From assembly GCF_048771995.1 (NCBI RefSeq), contig NC_133030.1, forward strand, positions 57,878,001 to 57,942,000: a stretch of 64,000 nucleotides of DNA, in the 5' to 3' direction. The notes below the pieces were generated by a model. That model saw only the letters and a list, made by a program, of their open reading frames with translations, was not told the DNA's origin and did no database searches. Shown one piece after another: positions 1 to 9,149 of this stretch. Each line of letters begins with the position of its first letter. Within the stretch, counting starts at the first letter, position 1. The position numbers and the translations under genes are program-made. The DNA is from Taeniopygia guttata. Lineage: Eukaryota; Chordata; Aves; Passeriformes; Estrildidae.

Positions 1-532
1 AATTGTGATCTTACTTTGATTGGCTACATTTGTGAGCAACAGGTTATTGACAAATTAAGACAAAAAAACATAAAGAAAAAGATACAATAGTTCTGTGACA
101 ATGAATTTTCCAGAAGTTTACAAGATGGATCTGCCCAATTAAAACTGCCATTTCTCTTAAAATTTGTAGTAAGTCCTCAAACACAGACTTTTAATATTCC
201 ATTCGAACTCTGGGTATATAACTTTTCTGCAATTTTAGAGTATAAATAATTTCCAATAGGATTTGAAGTGCTGCTTTTATATGAGTTTGAAAACGAAGCC
301 ATACAGAACCATATACCTTTTTCAAAAAAATCAGATTTTCTCCATCTTTCTTTATCATAGCTTTGGGGAAATCTGGACATTTCCAGAACCTGCCCCTAGG
401 AAGGACTTCTGGGGAGCAGGAGTAGCTGGTCCTGCAGTGAAGGCATGGCCAAAGGATTTTCAGAAGCAAACAAGACAGGAGATTGCCAGGTGAGCTGTCA
501 ACTAATGTAGGCTCAAGCCAGTCAGCCAGTCA
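1..532. other. Intergenic, no gene seen
   Basis: AT-rich unique-looking sequence. The short open frames on both strands overlap each other, have no recognisable domains and show no coding character. I see nothing else here. Confidence 0.6.
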
Positions 533-780
533 TAAAATCAGAGAATCCTTAAGGTTGGAAAAGACCTCCAAGATCCTCAAGGCCAACCTTAAGCCAAATA
601 CCATTATGCCCATTAATCCATTTTGTGAAGTGCTATGTCTACTCATTCTTTGAATACTTCCAAGGATGGTGACTCAACCATTTCCCTGGAGAGATTGTTT
701 CATGGCTTAATCACGTTTTCAAGTGAAGAAATTTTTTTGTAGTATTCCACTCCCCTGGAGCAGTTTTCACAGTATTCAAA
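533..780 (-). repeat. CR1 LINE fragment (3' part, minus strand)
   Basis: The segment opens with a degraded version of the CR1 3' end read in reverse (an agaatcc...ggttggaaaagacct motif). It continues with the decayed CR1 phrases for 'caaccatttccctgg' and 'agaaatttttttgtag'. It is clearly older and more diverged than the other CR1 copies in the window. Boundaries are approximate. Confidence 0.75.
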
Positions 781-798
781 TTATTCTAGAATGCAATA

Positions 799-911
799 TT
801 TAAAAAAAAACCACAACAAAACAAACAAAAAACCCCTCAAAAACAAAAACAAAGACACACACACACAAACAAACAAAACCCAAACAAACAAACAAAACCA
901 CCAAAAAACCA
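799..911. repeat. A/C-rich low-complexity tract
   Basis: About 110 bases made almost only of A and C, with runs such as aaacaaacaaa and a short (ca)n core near 855-867. It produces a spurious minus-strand frame rich in Phe, Val and Cys. It follows the CR1 fragment closely and probably grew from a simple-sequence seed. Confidence 0.85.
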
Positions 912-1414
912 ATAAAGCACTTGAAGCCTGAAAGTCTTGGATATGTCTCACTGAAGATCAGCAGCACAAGATTTGGACAGCCAGCAGAAGGAAGGAGCAG
1001 ACACTTTGCTGTCTCATGACACACAGCCTGTTTTCCCATGTTTGTAGCACAAAAATCTGGTGTTTGCTGTGAGGAGAATGCTGTGAGCTCCCCTTGCCAG
1101 CATAATCTTACTGTCCCTTTTTAATTAAGCTAAGGAATGTATGTGAGGAATGAGAAAATGAACTAATCAGGTTTGAATTAATAAGTTTTTCCTCTTCTAA
1201 ATTTGCATCTGACAACAAAGCTGGAAGCCCTGGCATGGGCAGTGGCTTTTTGAGAGGTTAGAGCTTCTCCTACCCTTGTCCTGTCCACACAAGGCATCAC
1301 TGTGGCTCCCAGGGCAGGCTGCAAACTGGCAGGCCTGCCAGAGTTCATCTTTTCGTTTTTTCCCCCAAAGCACCTCACCCTGTAGCCATGGCAACTTGCT
1401 GCCAGGAACAGGCA

Positions 1415-1634
1415 GCATCCCTTCATGAGCTGCAGCATCCCTTTGTGGTCCACAACATCCCCTTATGGGCTGCAGCATCCCTCTGTGGTCCACAGCATCC
1501 CCTCATGAGCTGCAGCATCCCTTTGTGGTCCACAGCATCCCCTCATGAGCTGCAGCATCCCTTTGTGGTCCACAGCATCTCTTCATGGGCTGCTGCATCC
1601 TCTCCTGGGTCACAGCATCCCTTCATGGACTGCT
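1415..1634. repeat. Minisatellite, 11 units of 20 bp (40-bp higher-order period)
   Basis: Eleven consecutive 20-base units each begin with gcatcc or a one-base variant. The first nine units strictly alternate two types, one ending in catgagctgca and the other in gtggtccaca, which makes a 40-bp higher-order unit. The last units (from about 1575) are more diverged. Since 20 is not a multiple of 3, the frames running through it rotate, so the plus-strand open frames here are repeat artefacts and not a gene. Confidence 0.92.
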
Positions 1635-2011
1635 CCCATATCTGCGCCAGGGTTATGGAGCTGGAGATGTTGGACAAGAGTGCACATTAAATCTGAGCAG
1701 GGAAATGGATCTGTTCTCCTTGGAAAGGCCATTACCAACATTTGAGTTTGCTGCTGTCACAAACAGCCCTGTACCCACAGTGCACATTCTGTCGCAAAAT
1801 CTCAATTGAGATGTGTATTCTGGGGTGAAAAAGGAATCTGATCCTTTTCCAGCAGCAAGCTTAAAGGTATTAAAGGTATGAAGTAACACAGCCTGGGATT
1901 TTTTCCTAGGTTTCTTGGTGCTTGCTATTGCAGACATTTGTTATATCCTGCACTAGTTGGGTTGTTCTTTAAGATACATTCTCATTACAGCAGCACTCCC
2001 CGTTAGTGAAA

Positions 2012-2053
2012 ATTTCTTCATGAAGATTTCTTCATGAAGATTTCTTAATGAAA
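2012..2053. repeat. Three tandem 14-bp units
   Basis: The unit atttcttcatgaag occurs at 2012, 2026 and, slightly changed, 2040. The unit itself contains the palindrome cttcatgaag. It is a short tandem repeat with no evident function. Confidence 0.85.
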
Positions 2054-2064
2054 ACTCTTACTTC

Positions 2065-2166
2065 ATGTTCCCAATAGGTAGCTCTTTATTTACTTAGCAG
2101 TCCAAACCCTTTCCTTTCACTGTCTTGAAGCGTCATGCTGAGGGCCTTGAAGATCCTCCTGAGGGC
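2065..2166 (-). other. Candidate 3' terminal exon (minus strand)
   Basis: On the minus strand a strong pyrimidine tract ending in tcctcag abuts a short open stretch beginning at 2166, and an AATAAA signal follows at 2090-2085. This is the layout of a terminal exon. The stretch could be read as about 26 codons ending in TAA, or in another phase as about 16 codons ending in TGA; neither reading matches a family I know. It lies downstream of the ITPRIP-like fragment on the same strand and could be its last exon. The acceptor and poly(A) signal are seen; their joint use is inferred. Confidence 0.3.
2085..2090 (-). terminator. Candidate poly(A) signal AATAAA
   Basis: tttatt on the + strand reads AATAAA on the minus strand. 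It lies just beyond the candidate terminal exon and about 0.75 kb downstream of the ITPRIP-like fragment. AATAAA is common by chance in AT-rich DNA, so only its position supports it. Confidence 0.3.
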
Positions 2167-2215
2167 CTGAGGAAAAAGAGGAGATAAGAGAAGAGCAAAC
2201 CCCCACACTCTTGAT

Positions 2216-2250
2216 TCTTCAGCACCTTCCTAAGGTGAAGGTGCTGAAGA
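2216..2250. repeat. Perfect inverted repeat, 14-bp arms and 7-nt loop
   Basis: The left arm 2216-2229 (core cttcagcaccttc) is exactly complementary to 2237-2250 (core gaaggtgctgaag), with seven bases between them. It would form a short stable hairpin on either strand. It is too short for a typical microRNA precursor. Confidence 0.85.
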
Positions 2251-2835
2251 TGATTCACAGCACCTTTCTAGGGTTGCAAGAGGAGCTGGGGGCAGCTCTC
2301 TCGAGGCACCATCCTGAGGTGATCCGTAGAAACCTCACTGGGCACATCCTAACCTGAGCCAGCGTGACAGCAGCCTGGTGTCTGGCATGGTTCCATCCTT
2401 GCTGCCACCTTCTCCAGTTCATCTCCTGCTGCCCAAAAGCATCACTGTAACTGGGAGCTGCACAGGTCTCCACACTGATTCCTGTGGAATCATTCTAGCT
2501 CTGCTGGAAGTGGCAATGCTGTGCCTGCAGAGCAATGTGTTCCAAAAGCCAGCAAAAAGGCTACACCAGAGTCCCAGATCTGCATTGCTCACAGTCTGCA
2601 GTGCTGATACTTCTGTGTGCCCAAGTGCCCACCCCTGGGTTTCACAACAAAAAAGTGTTGTTTCTCATATAATGATATTCCTGGAAAAGTGCAAATCTCT
2701 AGATTCACATGTGCATTCTGACAGCAGAAATGGGGAGACTGGACTGGCTGATGCTCTGATGACACTTGTAAAAAGAGAGGAATCTTTAGGGTTATATTAT
2801 TCCAAAGAGAGCAGTCTGTTGGCACATTACCACTG

Positions 2836-3327
2836 CTACCACATAGATACTTGTGCCTTCTGACTCTGTACAAATCTATTGAACCTCGTGAAAGTGCACA
2901 AATGATTCAAAGAATCACAGACTAGAGGCCTTTGATGACACTTGCTTCCAGTGGAAGCCTTTTGCTCACCAAATATCAGCTTGATTTCAAATGTAGAGAT
3001 ATCTTGTGGGACACCAGAACAGTGGGCTTTGAATAATTGAGGAGGCTCATGAAGCATCCCTGGCCTGGCTGGCCAGAGGACCACAGTGACCAGGACCAGG
3101 GCTGCTAGAGTTGTCCAAAAGAGACACTGCCAGTGCAATGTGGAAAGGAGCGTGTCTTCCGCTGTGCTCTCCTCAAGCTCCTGGATGAGCCGAATCATCT
3201 CCTCACGCAGATACACCTCACGCTCCAGCATCTTTCTGGCTATGGCCATGTCTTTTGAGCTATCCACCTTCAGGACAGGCTGGACAGCCAGCAGAAGCAG
3301 AAACAGCGTTGTTACGAAGGACATACC
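2836..3327 (-). pseudogene. ITPRIP-like (ITPRIPL1-family) fragment, internally deleted
   Basis: Starting from Met at 3324 the minus strand encodes, in order, a hydrophobic leader (TLFLLLLAVQPVL), an amphipathic coiled coil (MLEREVYLREEMIRLIQELEE), and a membrane segment (LFWTTLAALVLVTVVLW). This order and the wording around it match the start of bird ITPRIPL1-type proteins, which are usually about 500-600 residues with a nucleotidyltransferase-fold (Mab-21-like) body. Here that body is missing. After WPARP only about 70 residues remain before the stop, including TFEIKLIFGEQ, which resembles a motif (IEMIFGVQQ-like) from the distal half of the family, as if the middle had been deleted. A good acceptor (ctctctcag) precedes the ATG, as expected for these genes, which have a 5' untranslated exon. 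The open frame extends upstream to 3606, but that part looks like intron. A possible donor (gtgagc) lies at 2969. The family call is from memory and moderately sure. It could be a decayed paralogue or an expressed short protein. Confidence 0.5.
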
Positions 3328-3919
3328 CTGAGAGAGGTGAGAGAAAAGGGAGCTTATCAGGTGGGAGGGAGTAGGGGAGCTGAGGGCACCCAGCTCATCC
3401 TCAGAGTCTCTCTGGGCACTCAGCTCTCTCTCTGGGTTAGAAACACCATGGGGATCACCCTGGTCCCCTGTCCAGCCCAACCTTTCCCCTGCATTACAAC
3501 TTGCCAGTTGCCAAAGTCCAGCTGCAGTGGGGCTGAGGCTGCCTGTGGATACCCCTGGTGAGAGGTCCCATTGTGCCCACCCTGTCCTGAATGATGTCAC
3601 AACCACCAGAACCTCATATCCTGGCTGACAAGATGATGATGGCCCTGCTGACAGCTCCCATTGTGAGCTGTCTCCAGGGATGTCACAGCCATCAGAGTGA
3701 CATCACCCAGCTGGAAGTCCCAACCTTTGTTCTGCCCCGTTCAGCAGGTCCAGGGCATCATCACCCCAAGGGCAAACCCTCCTGAGGAGTGAGGTCCCAG
3801 GGCTCTGTGCACAAAGTGGGCAAACCCCCCAAAGCTGTAAATTTAAAAAAGTGCCACTTGTCTCCCTGGTGTAGATAAAAGAACCACCACTATACCATTT
3901 TCCCGAGAGACACGCGTCT

Positions 3920-4105
3920 TTTAAATTCCTGTAGGGATGGTGCCTCCATCACTTCCCTGGACAGCCTGTTCTTCAGTGCTTGATAACCATTCTGGGGAAG
4001 AAATTCTTCCTGGTCTCCAACTTAAACCTCTCCTGGTGCAACTTGAGGCTGTTTCCTTGTCCCATCACTTGTTACCTAGGAGAAGAGACCAACCCCCATC
4101 TGGCT
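3920..4105 (-). repeat. CR1 LINE fragment (minus strand)
   Basis: The phrases gatggtgcctccatcacttccctgg, ggaagaaattcttcctg and gaggctgtttccttgtc are the reverse of internal 3' CR1 sequence. The very 3' end of the element is missing at the left edge. Boundaries are approximate. Confidence 0.8.
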
Positions 4106-4426
4106 ACAGCCTTTTGGCTGGACTTAGAAGCAGACCTTTAAATTAGATTTGACAGGGAAAGGGGATGTAGTCCCAAGTGTCAGAGAGGAGCCAGGAAACA
4201 CCAACACTTTGGGAAGCAACAGGGAAATACCTGTAAATAGGCATATTTACAGAGCTAGACTGGGCAGGAGGTGTGTGTGTGTTGTCCTCTGTGTTAAGGA
4301 ATGGATTGATTGTGAAGAGCTGTGTCTGAGGAGCATCCAGGAACAGGCTGAGAGCTCCTGGGCACAAATCAAAGACCACACCAATGGAGGACACCTTATG
4401 CTTGGGATCTGCTCCAGGGGTCTGAC

Positions 4427-4620
4427 CTGCAGGCCCTGTTGGTTCTCCTGTTTCAGTTCCAGCAGCACCTCCCAAGCTCTCATCCTGGTGGAGGTTTCCA
4501 TCCTCTGGGTTGTCTGCTGGGAGGGAGCGCTGCTGGCTGTGAGCAATCCAGGAGATGCCTGGGGAGTGTTGGGGAGCACTTCTTGGTCCAGGTACTGCCA
4601 GAGGAGGAGGGCTACTGCAC
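4427..4620 (-). other. Candidate internal exon (minus strand)
   Basis: On the minus strand an acceptor-like gagctccag precedes 194 bases that stay open in one frame. A good donor (CTGCAG followed by GTCAGA) ends it at 4427. The 64 codons read as a hydrophobic start (AVALLLWQYL), a Ser/Thr/Gln-rich middle, and a helical end (RMRAWEVLLELKQENQQGLQ). The donor phase is 0, so it would join in frame to the ITPRIP-like exon at 3327. I do not recognise the protein. Overlapping frames on both strands are also open, so GC-rich non-coding sequence remains a real alternative. Confidence 0.22.
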
Positions 4621-6862
4621 CTGGAGCTCACATGCACAAATAAGCTCATCAGAAGTTAAGAGTGGAACAGCCTGGGCTGTAGTGACTGTGCCCTGGGGGA
4701 GTTTGTGATCCTGGGGAACATGGGCCTGGTGAGGAGCAGAGGCAGGACCCTGAACTTTGGAAGAACAAACATGCAGCTGTTTAAATATGCAGCAGGCAGA
4801 TTTCAGCTGTTTCATAGCCCTGTGCTTTTGAGAAAAACTAAAGGCAGGATTTGAGTAGAATATGAGACATTTATTCAGTGAAGCTTTCTTGCTTTTCAGT
4901 TTTCCTTTAGGCCTGCTACAGCAGTTCTGTTATTTGCTTTTTCTCCACATATGAGATTCGAATTGAATGTAATGACTTTACACAGATGTGGCAGACATCC
5001 CTGCTGCTCTTCAGCCCTTCTGATAAATCTGAAAGCAATATATCCTGCATGATACCTGATTCTGTTGAAAAATGCTTCGTCTCCAAATGTCTGCCCTACT
5101 AGTTTTTGGAATGACCTTGAGTAACAGCGGGCTAAATTAATCTATAGTGAAATTTCACAGATTATGAAGAAGAGGTATGATGGATTAATTTTTCCTGAAA
5201 ACCCTTCATAAAAATATTACAATAAATTAGTTCCTTTCATAGAAAACAATTCAGTCTTCTTGTTTTTTCTTAGAAGTCAGGAAATATCCTTTCTTTCCCT
5301 CCCACCATCAATTTTCCCCCATTCTGTTGCTTTCCTATAGTGTCCTCAAAAAATACTATATTTCGTTTCCTTGTAGTTTTTGGATTAAAAATATTTTATA
5401 GAATACAACCATTAAGTCAGTTCAGATACTGTTTGCTCTCCAATTACATATTCCTTACATTAGGAAAAGTATAGACGTAAGCATGTAATGGAATCACTTT
5501 GCCTTAAATTAAGAATGTTTCTTTAAAAAATATTTTGTGCATCTAGAATAATGTTCACAGTTGGTGAAATGTCACTGATTTTATTTTAGTTCTATCAGTG
5601 TGGAAAGATCCTGTTAACTAATTATATTTTTCCTGAAAGTACTTAAATAACATTTTTCTCAATGATTATTTGGAGTTCTTTGTCTCCTCTTCCACAGTGT
5701 ATTATAAAACAAACAGATGACTAATTGTGTAATATATTTTTGATTAAATCATGCTAGAGAAAAGACATTTTAAATATTTTTGCCATTTAATCTATTGCAT
5801 TTGTTGTTGTTCTCAAAAGTTTTATATTAAAAACAACTCCTGGCCACTTTTTCCTGTGAAATTTGCAAATAAAAGGCACTCCTACACAAATTAACATAAT
5901 GTTTGTTCTCCCTTAATTAAAAATGATTTTTTTCAGAGTGCACAGTGTAAGTTGCTGGTAACCAGGAAGATTCTGCCTATAGTGTTAAATATTGTACAAC
6001 CAGTTGGAAACATTGTGAATGGTTTTATTTTCCTCAGGGTTTGTCTGTACTGCACATGAGAAGCTCACACAGAGCTACTGGAAACCAACTGGCTGTGGCA
6101 TCAGAGAGGTTGGATCTTCTTGGTGATGAGGGCTGTGTGAAGTACCAGGCTGTCACAGTTACATGCCCCTGGAACTTGCACTTAATAAAGCTATTTTGGA
6201 TGTATAGTACAGGCAATTTGTTAAAGTGATGACTGTTTTGAGGCAGAATAAATGAAATAATACGTAATTGATTTTCCTTGCTACAGCAGTCCACTGTTCC
6301 TGAGCTCCTTGACTTCTGGAGCAATACAAGAGCACTTTGGATATTCTCTAGCCCACCTTGTAAGTGCAGATGAATAAAGGCAGAGCACTGTTCTTTTATC
6401 CAGTGGTTTTGCAGGTCAGCATTCTTACTTTGCTGCTAATGAGCATTAGGAAGCAAATGGCTACCAAAGTGCCTCATGAAATATAGTCTCAGGTGAGGAA
6501 TTATTACTTAGCTGGCAAGTGCCACAATCCCTCAGTCACTGAGCTGCCCAGTTTTGTGAGCAAAAGATGGATGCAGGCACATATGGAGTGACCCTTCTGC
6601 AGAGCATCCTCTGCACTACCCTGTTGAAATATTATCACTGGTGGCAAAAAGCTTCCATGCTAGCATTTCCTGCATGGATTCATTTCCAAAGAACATAGTC
6701 TGTAAATGCTCCTAGAGGTGAACAGCCTGAAAGAGGGAAGACATGAAGGAACCAGCATCCAGTGCCAGAGAGAACTGAAGAATTGCTGCAGCCATGTGGT
6801 CACCCCGCACTGATCCCAACAAGGTGATTAAAAGAGATGAAAAAGAGATGTTGGAGCAAATG
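4621..6862. other. Intergenic, no gene seen
   Basis: Unique-looking AT-rich sequence, especially AT-rich between about 5200 and 5950. No exon-like signals, RNA genes or recognisable repeats were found. Confidence 0.55.
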
Positions 6863-6990
6863 ATCACAGAATCCTGGAATGAGCTGGGTTGGAAGGGACC
6901 TTAAAGATCCTCTAATTGCAATGATGGTCAGGGACACTTTCCACTAGACCAGGCTGCTCAGGCAAAGCCCCATCCAACCTCGTCCTGGTG
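6863..6990 (-). repeat. CR1 LINE 3' end (minus strand)
   Basis: cacagaatcctggaatgag followed by ggttggaagggacc and taaagatcctcta is the CR1 3' terminus in reverse. The copy stops shortly after catccaacct and so is a short 5'-truncated copy. Confidence 0.9.
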
Positions 6991-8799
6991 CATGGGGAAA
7001 AACCAACTGGGCAGGAATTCGTTCAACCTGGAGAAAGGAATGATCTTTTCAATTCAAATGCATCTATGAATACCCACCAGGAAACACAGCCAGACTCTCC
7101 TCCATTCACGTGAACAAGGAAAGGATAAGAAGCAACAAAAAATATTGCAGCAAGACAAACTCCAATCAGATATAAAGAGAAAAATCTGTCATGAGACCCA
7201 ACCAGCACTGTTACAAGTATCCCAGAGGGATTCTGGAGCCACTTTGGAGATACTCAGAATTTGACTGTGCTGAGGAATATACTATAACTGCTTTAAGCAG
7301 TGGAGTTGCACCAGATGACCTACATTATTCAGTTTTTCTAAAAAAAACAAAAAAATCCATCACTAACCTGATACCTATGATAGCAGGGACACCCTTAACA
7401 CAGGCTCTGACTTGTAAAGGCACAGATGTACTTCAAAAATTTGAAACATTGGAAAAAGAAAGATTGAAGAAGAAAATTTGCACACAAGAACAAGCCTAGA
7501 ATGGGAGAACAAGATTGAAAAGAAAGAATAGTGGGCAATGTTAAAGGTACTGTCTAATTCTGGCAGTAGCAGCCCTGACACCCCAGTGACTAATTTAAAC
7601 TTTATTTAGCCTTGATGAGGCAGTGACACTGGGGATAAATCAGGAAGGGACCAGCTCTTAAGGCTCTGGCAGCTCTCAGATCTCCTAGGAGTTTAAAAAC
7701 ACTCAACACTTCCAGGGAGAAGTGACAGATTTTAACAAGGCAGAAGAAGAGCCCAATGAGCAAATAACTTGGGAAGTTACTATTTCCTTTCATTATGTTA
7801 TTTGCTTATTTTAATTATTATTCATGACTCTTCTAATTTCTCTTGCTGATTAATTTTTCTAATGCTTCCTTCAATCACGTATATCCATTTTTTCTAGGAT
7901 GTTACATGTGGTCTGTGAGAAGACAAGAAATAAATACATGTGGTACTTACACTGATTTCAGAAGTCTGCTGGCAGGATTCATCTTCTCTGGTTTCTTTGC
8001 TGCTGTACAGAGTATAAAGAAACATCCAATTATATTCTTTATGCCTAGGTACAGCTCTTACCTCAATTTAACTGAATTATCAAATAGAATTGAGACATTT
8101 CTGTTTCTTGTGTGGTGCTTTGGAATTAGGGCTGTGATGACATTTCTTATAGGTATAGAAGACACCATCTGCGTGTTTGTACATGGAATCTGAGATGATG
8201 TGCCTTAAAGGCAAGGGGAGTCTAAACAGATTTCTAAAAGATAGATTCTAAAAAAAAGGTAGATTCTAAACAGATTTCAAAAGATAGCTGATTTCTTAGC
8301 AACCTTGGCTACAACAATGGAAAAATTCTGCTGCTTACTGTTATGACTTCTGCACAGCACAAAGTAGAAGAATGGTGGATGCTGAAGAAAAGGAAGTTGA
8401 GTTTATCAGTGCTCTGGGTTTTTGGAAAAAGTGGAACATCTTAATGAACAAGACCAGATTGTGCCTGCCACTACTACTTGCACATCTAACTTACAGGGAA
8501 AGTCACTGTAAATTTTCAACCTCACATGCAAAATTCAGTGTGATTGATTCCTCCTGTCTCAGGATGATGAATTACTGATATCAGGAGGTTGCAATCTTGT
8601 CTCAGTTGCTATGATTCCATGGGATGCCATGCAATAACAGAATGAGCAGAAACATAACCCAGTGAGACGAACAGTCATTAGTTTACATTAAAAATACAGA
8701 TATGCATTCTCCTTTCCACTACAAACTGTTGCAGTCAGGTAGACAAATTATAAAAGAATGGCTTCATAAAATCAGGCCTGCTCTGTTATGTCAGTGGCT
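6991..8799. other. Intergenic, no gene seen
   Basis: No recognisable gene. A small imperfect direct repeat is present at 8219-8287, where tctaaacagatttc occurs twice (8221 and about 8265) with agatagattcta between. The 102- and 116-codon plus-strand frames at 7191 and 7843 show no domains and no flanking splice logic. Confidence 0.5.
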
Positions 8800-9149
8800 G
8801 GCCTTGTCAAGCTAGGACTTTGCAAATTCCCATGAGAAAGCAATACTGGTGTGAGCAGTTCCTTAACACAACAATATATTCCTGGGTGAAAAACAACTAA
8901 CACCTGCATAAACACTAAATCTATCCCATGAGAACCAGTGAAGAAAATATATAAAGAATTTAAGAGTAGAGAGATTTGATGGACAAGTAAAATACCTTTT
9001 ACTAACCGATAAAGTAATTGGCAAGAAAACTGCTAACCAATTGGAGTCATACACAAGGCCTGTAAAACTGCTTAAAAATGAGTTGTGTGAATAAAGAATG
9101 GGCTTTTTCCACCATGAAGAAAAGTCTTGTGTGATTTATTCTGATAGCA
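8800..9149 (+). mobile_element. Putative degraded solo LTR (endogenous retrovirus)
   Basis: The right part has the order expected of an LTR on the + strand: a CCAAT box (aaccaattgg, about 9035), an A-rich TATA-like stretch (about 9073), an AATAAA at about 9091, then about 55 bases ending in a CA dinucleotide (ctgatagca). The tail cttgtgtgatttattctgat resembles avian LTR ends I remember. No retroviral coding sequence flanks it. The left boundary is a guess and no target-site duplication was identified. Confidence 0.35.

Noticed and set aside
1388..1809. Plus-strand frames across the minisatellite as a repeat protein
   Set aside because: The 20-bp unit is not a multiple of three, so the frames rotate; adjacent frames are equally open.
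4143..4815. Overlapping open frames of 110-168 codons on both strands taken as separate genes
   Set aside because: Several frames on both strands are open at once, which indicates GC-rich composition. Only the sub-segment 4620-4427 with plausible splice sites was kept, at low confidence.
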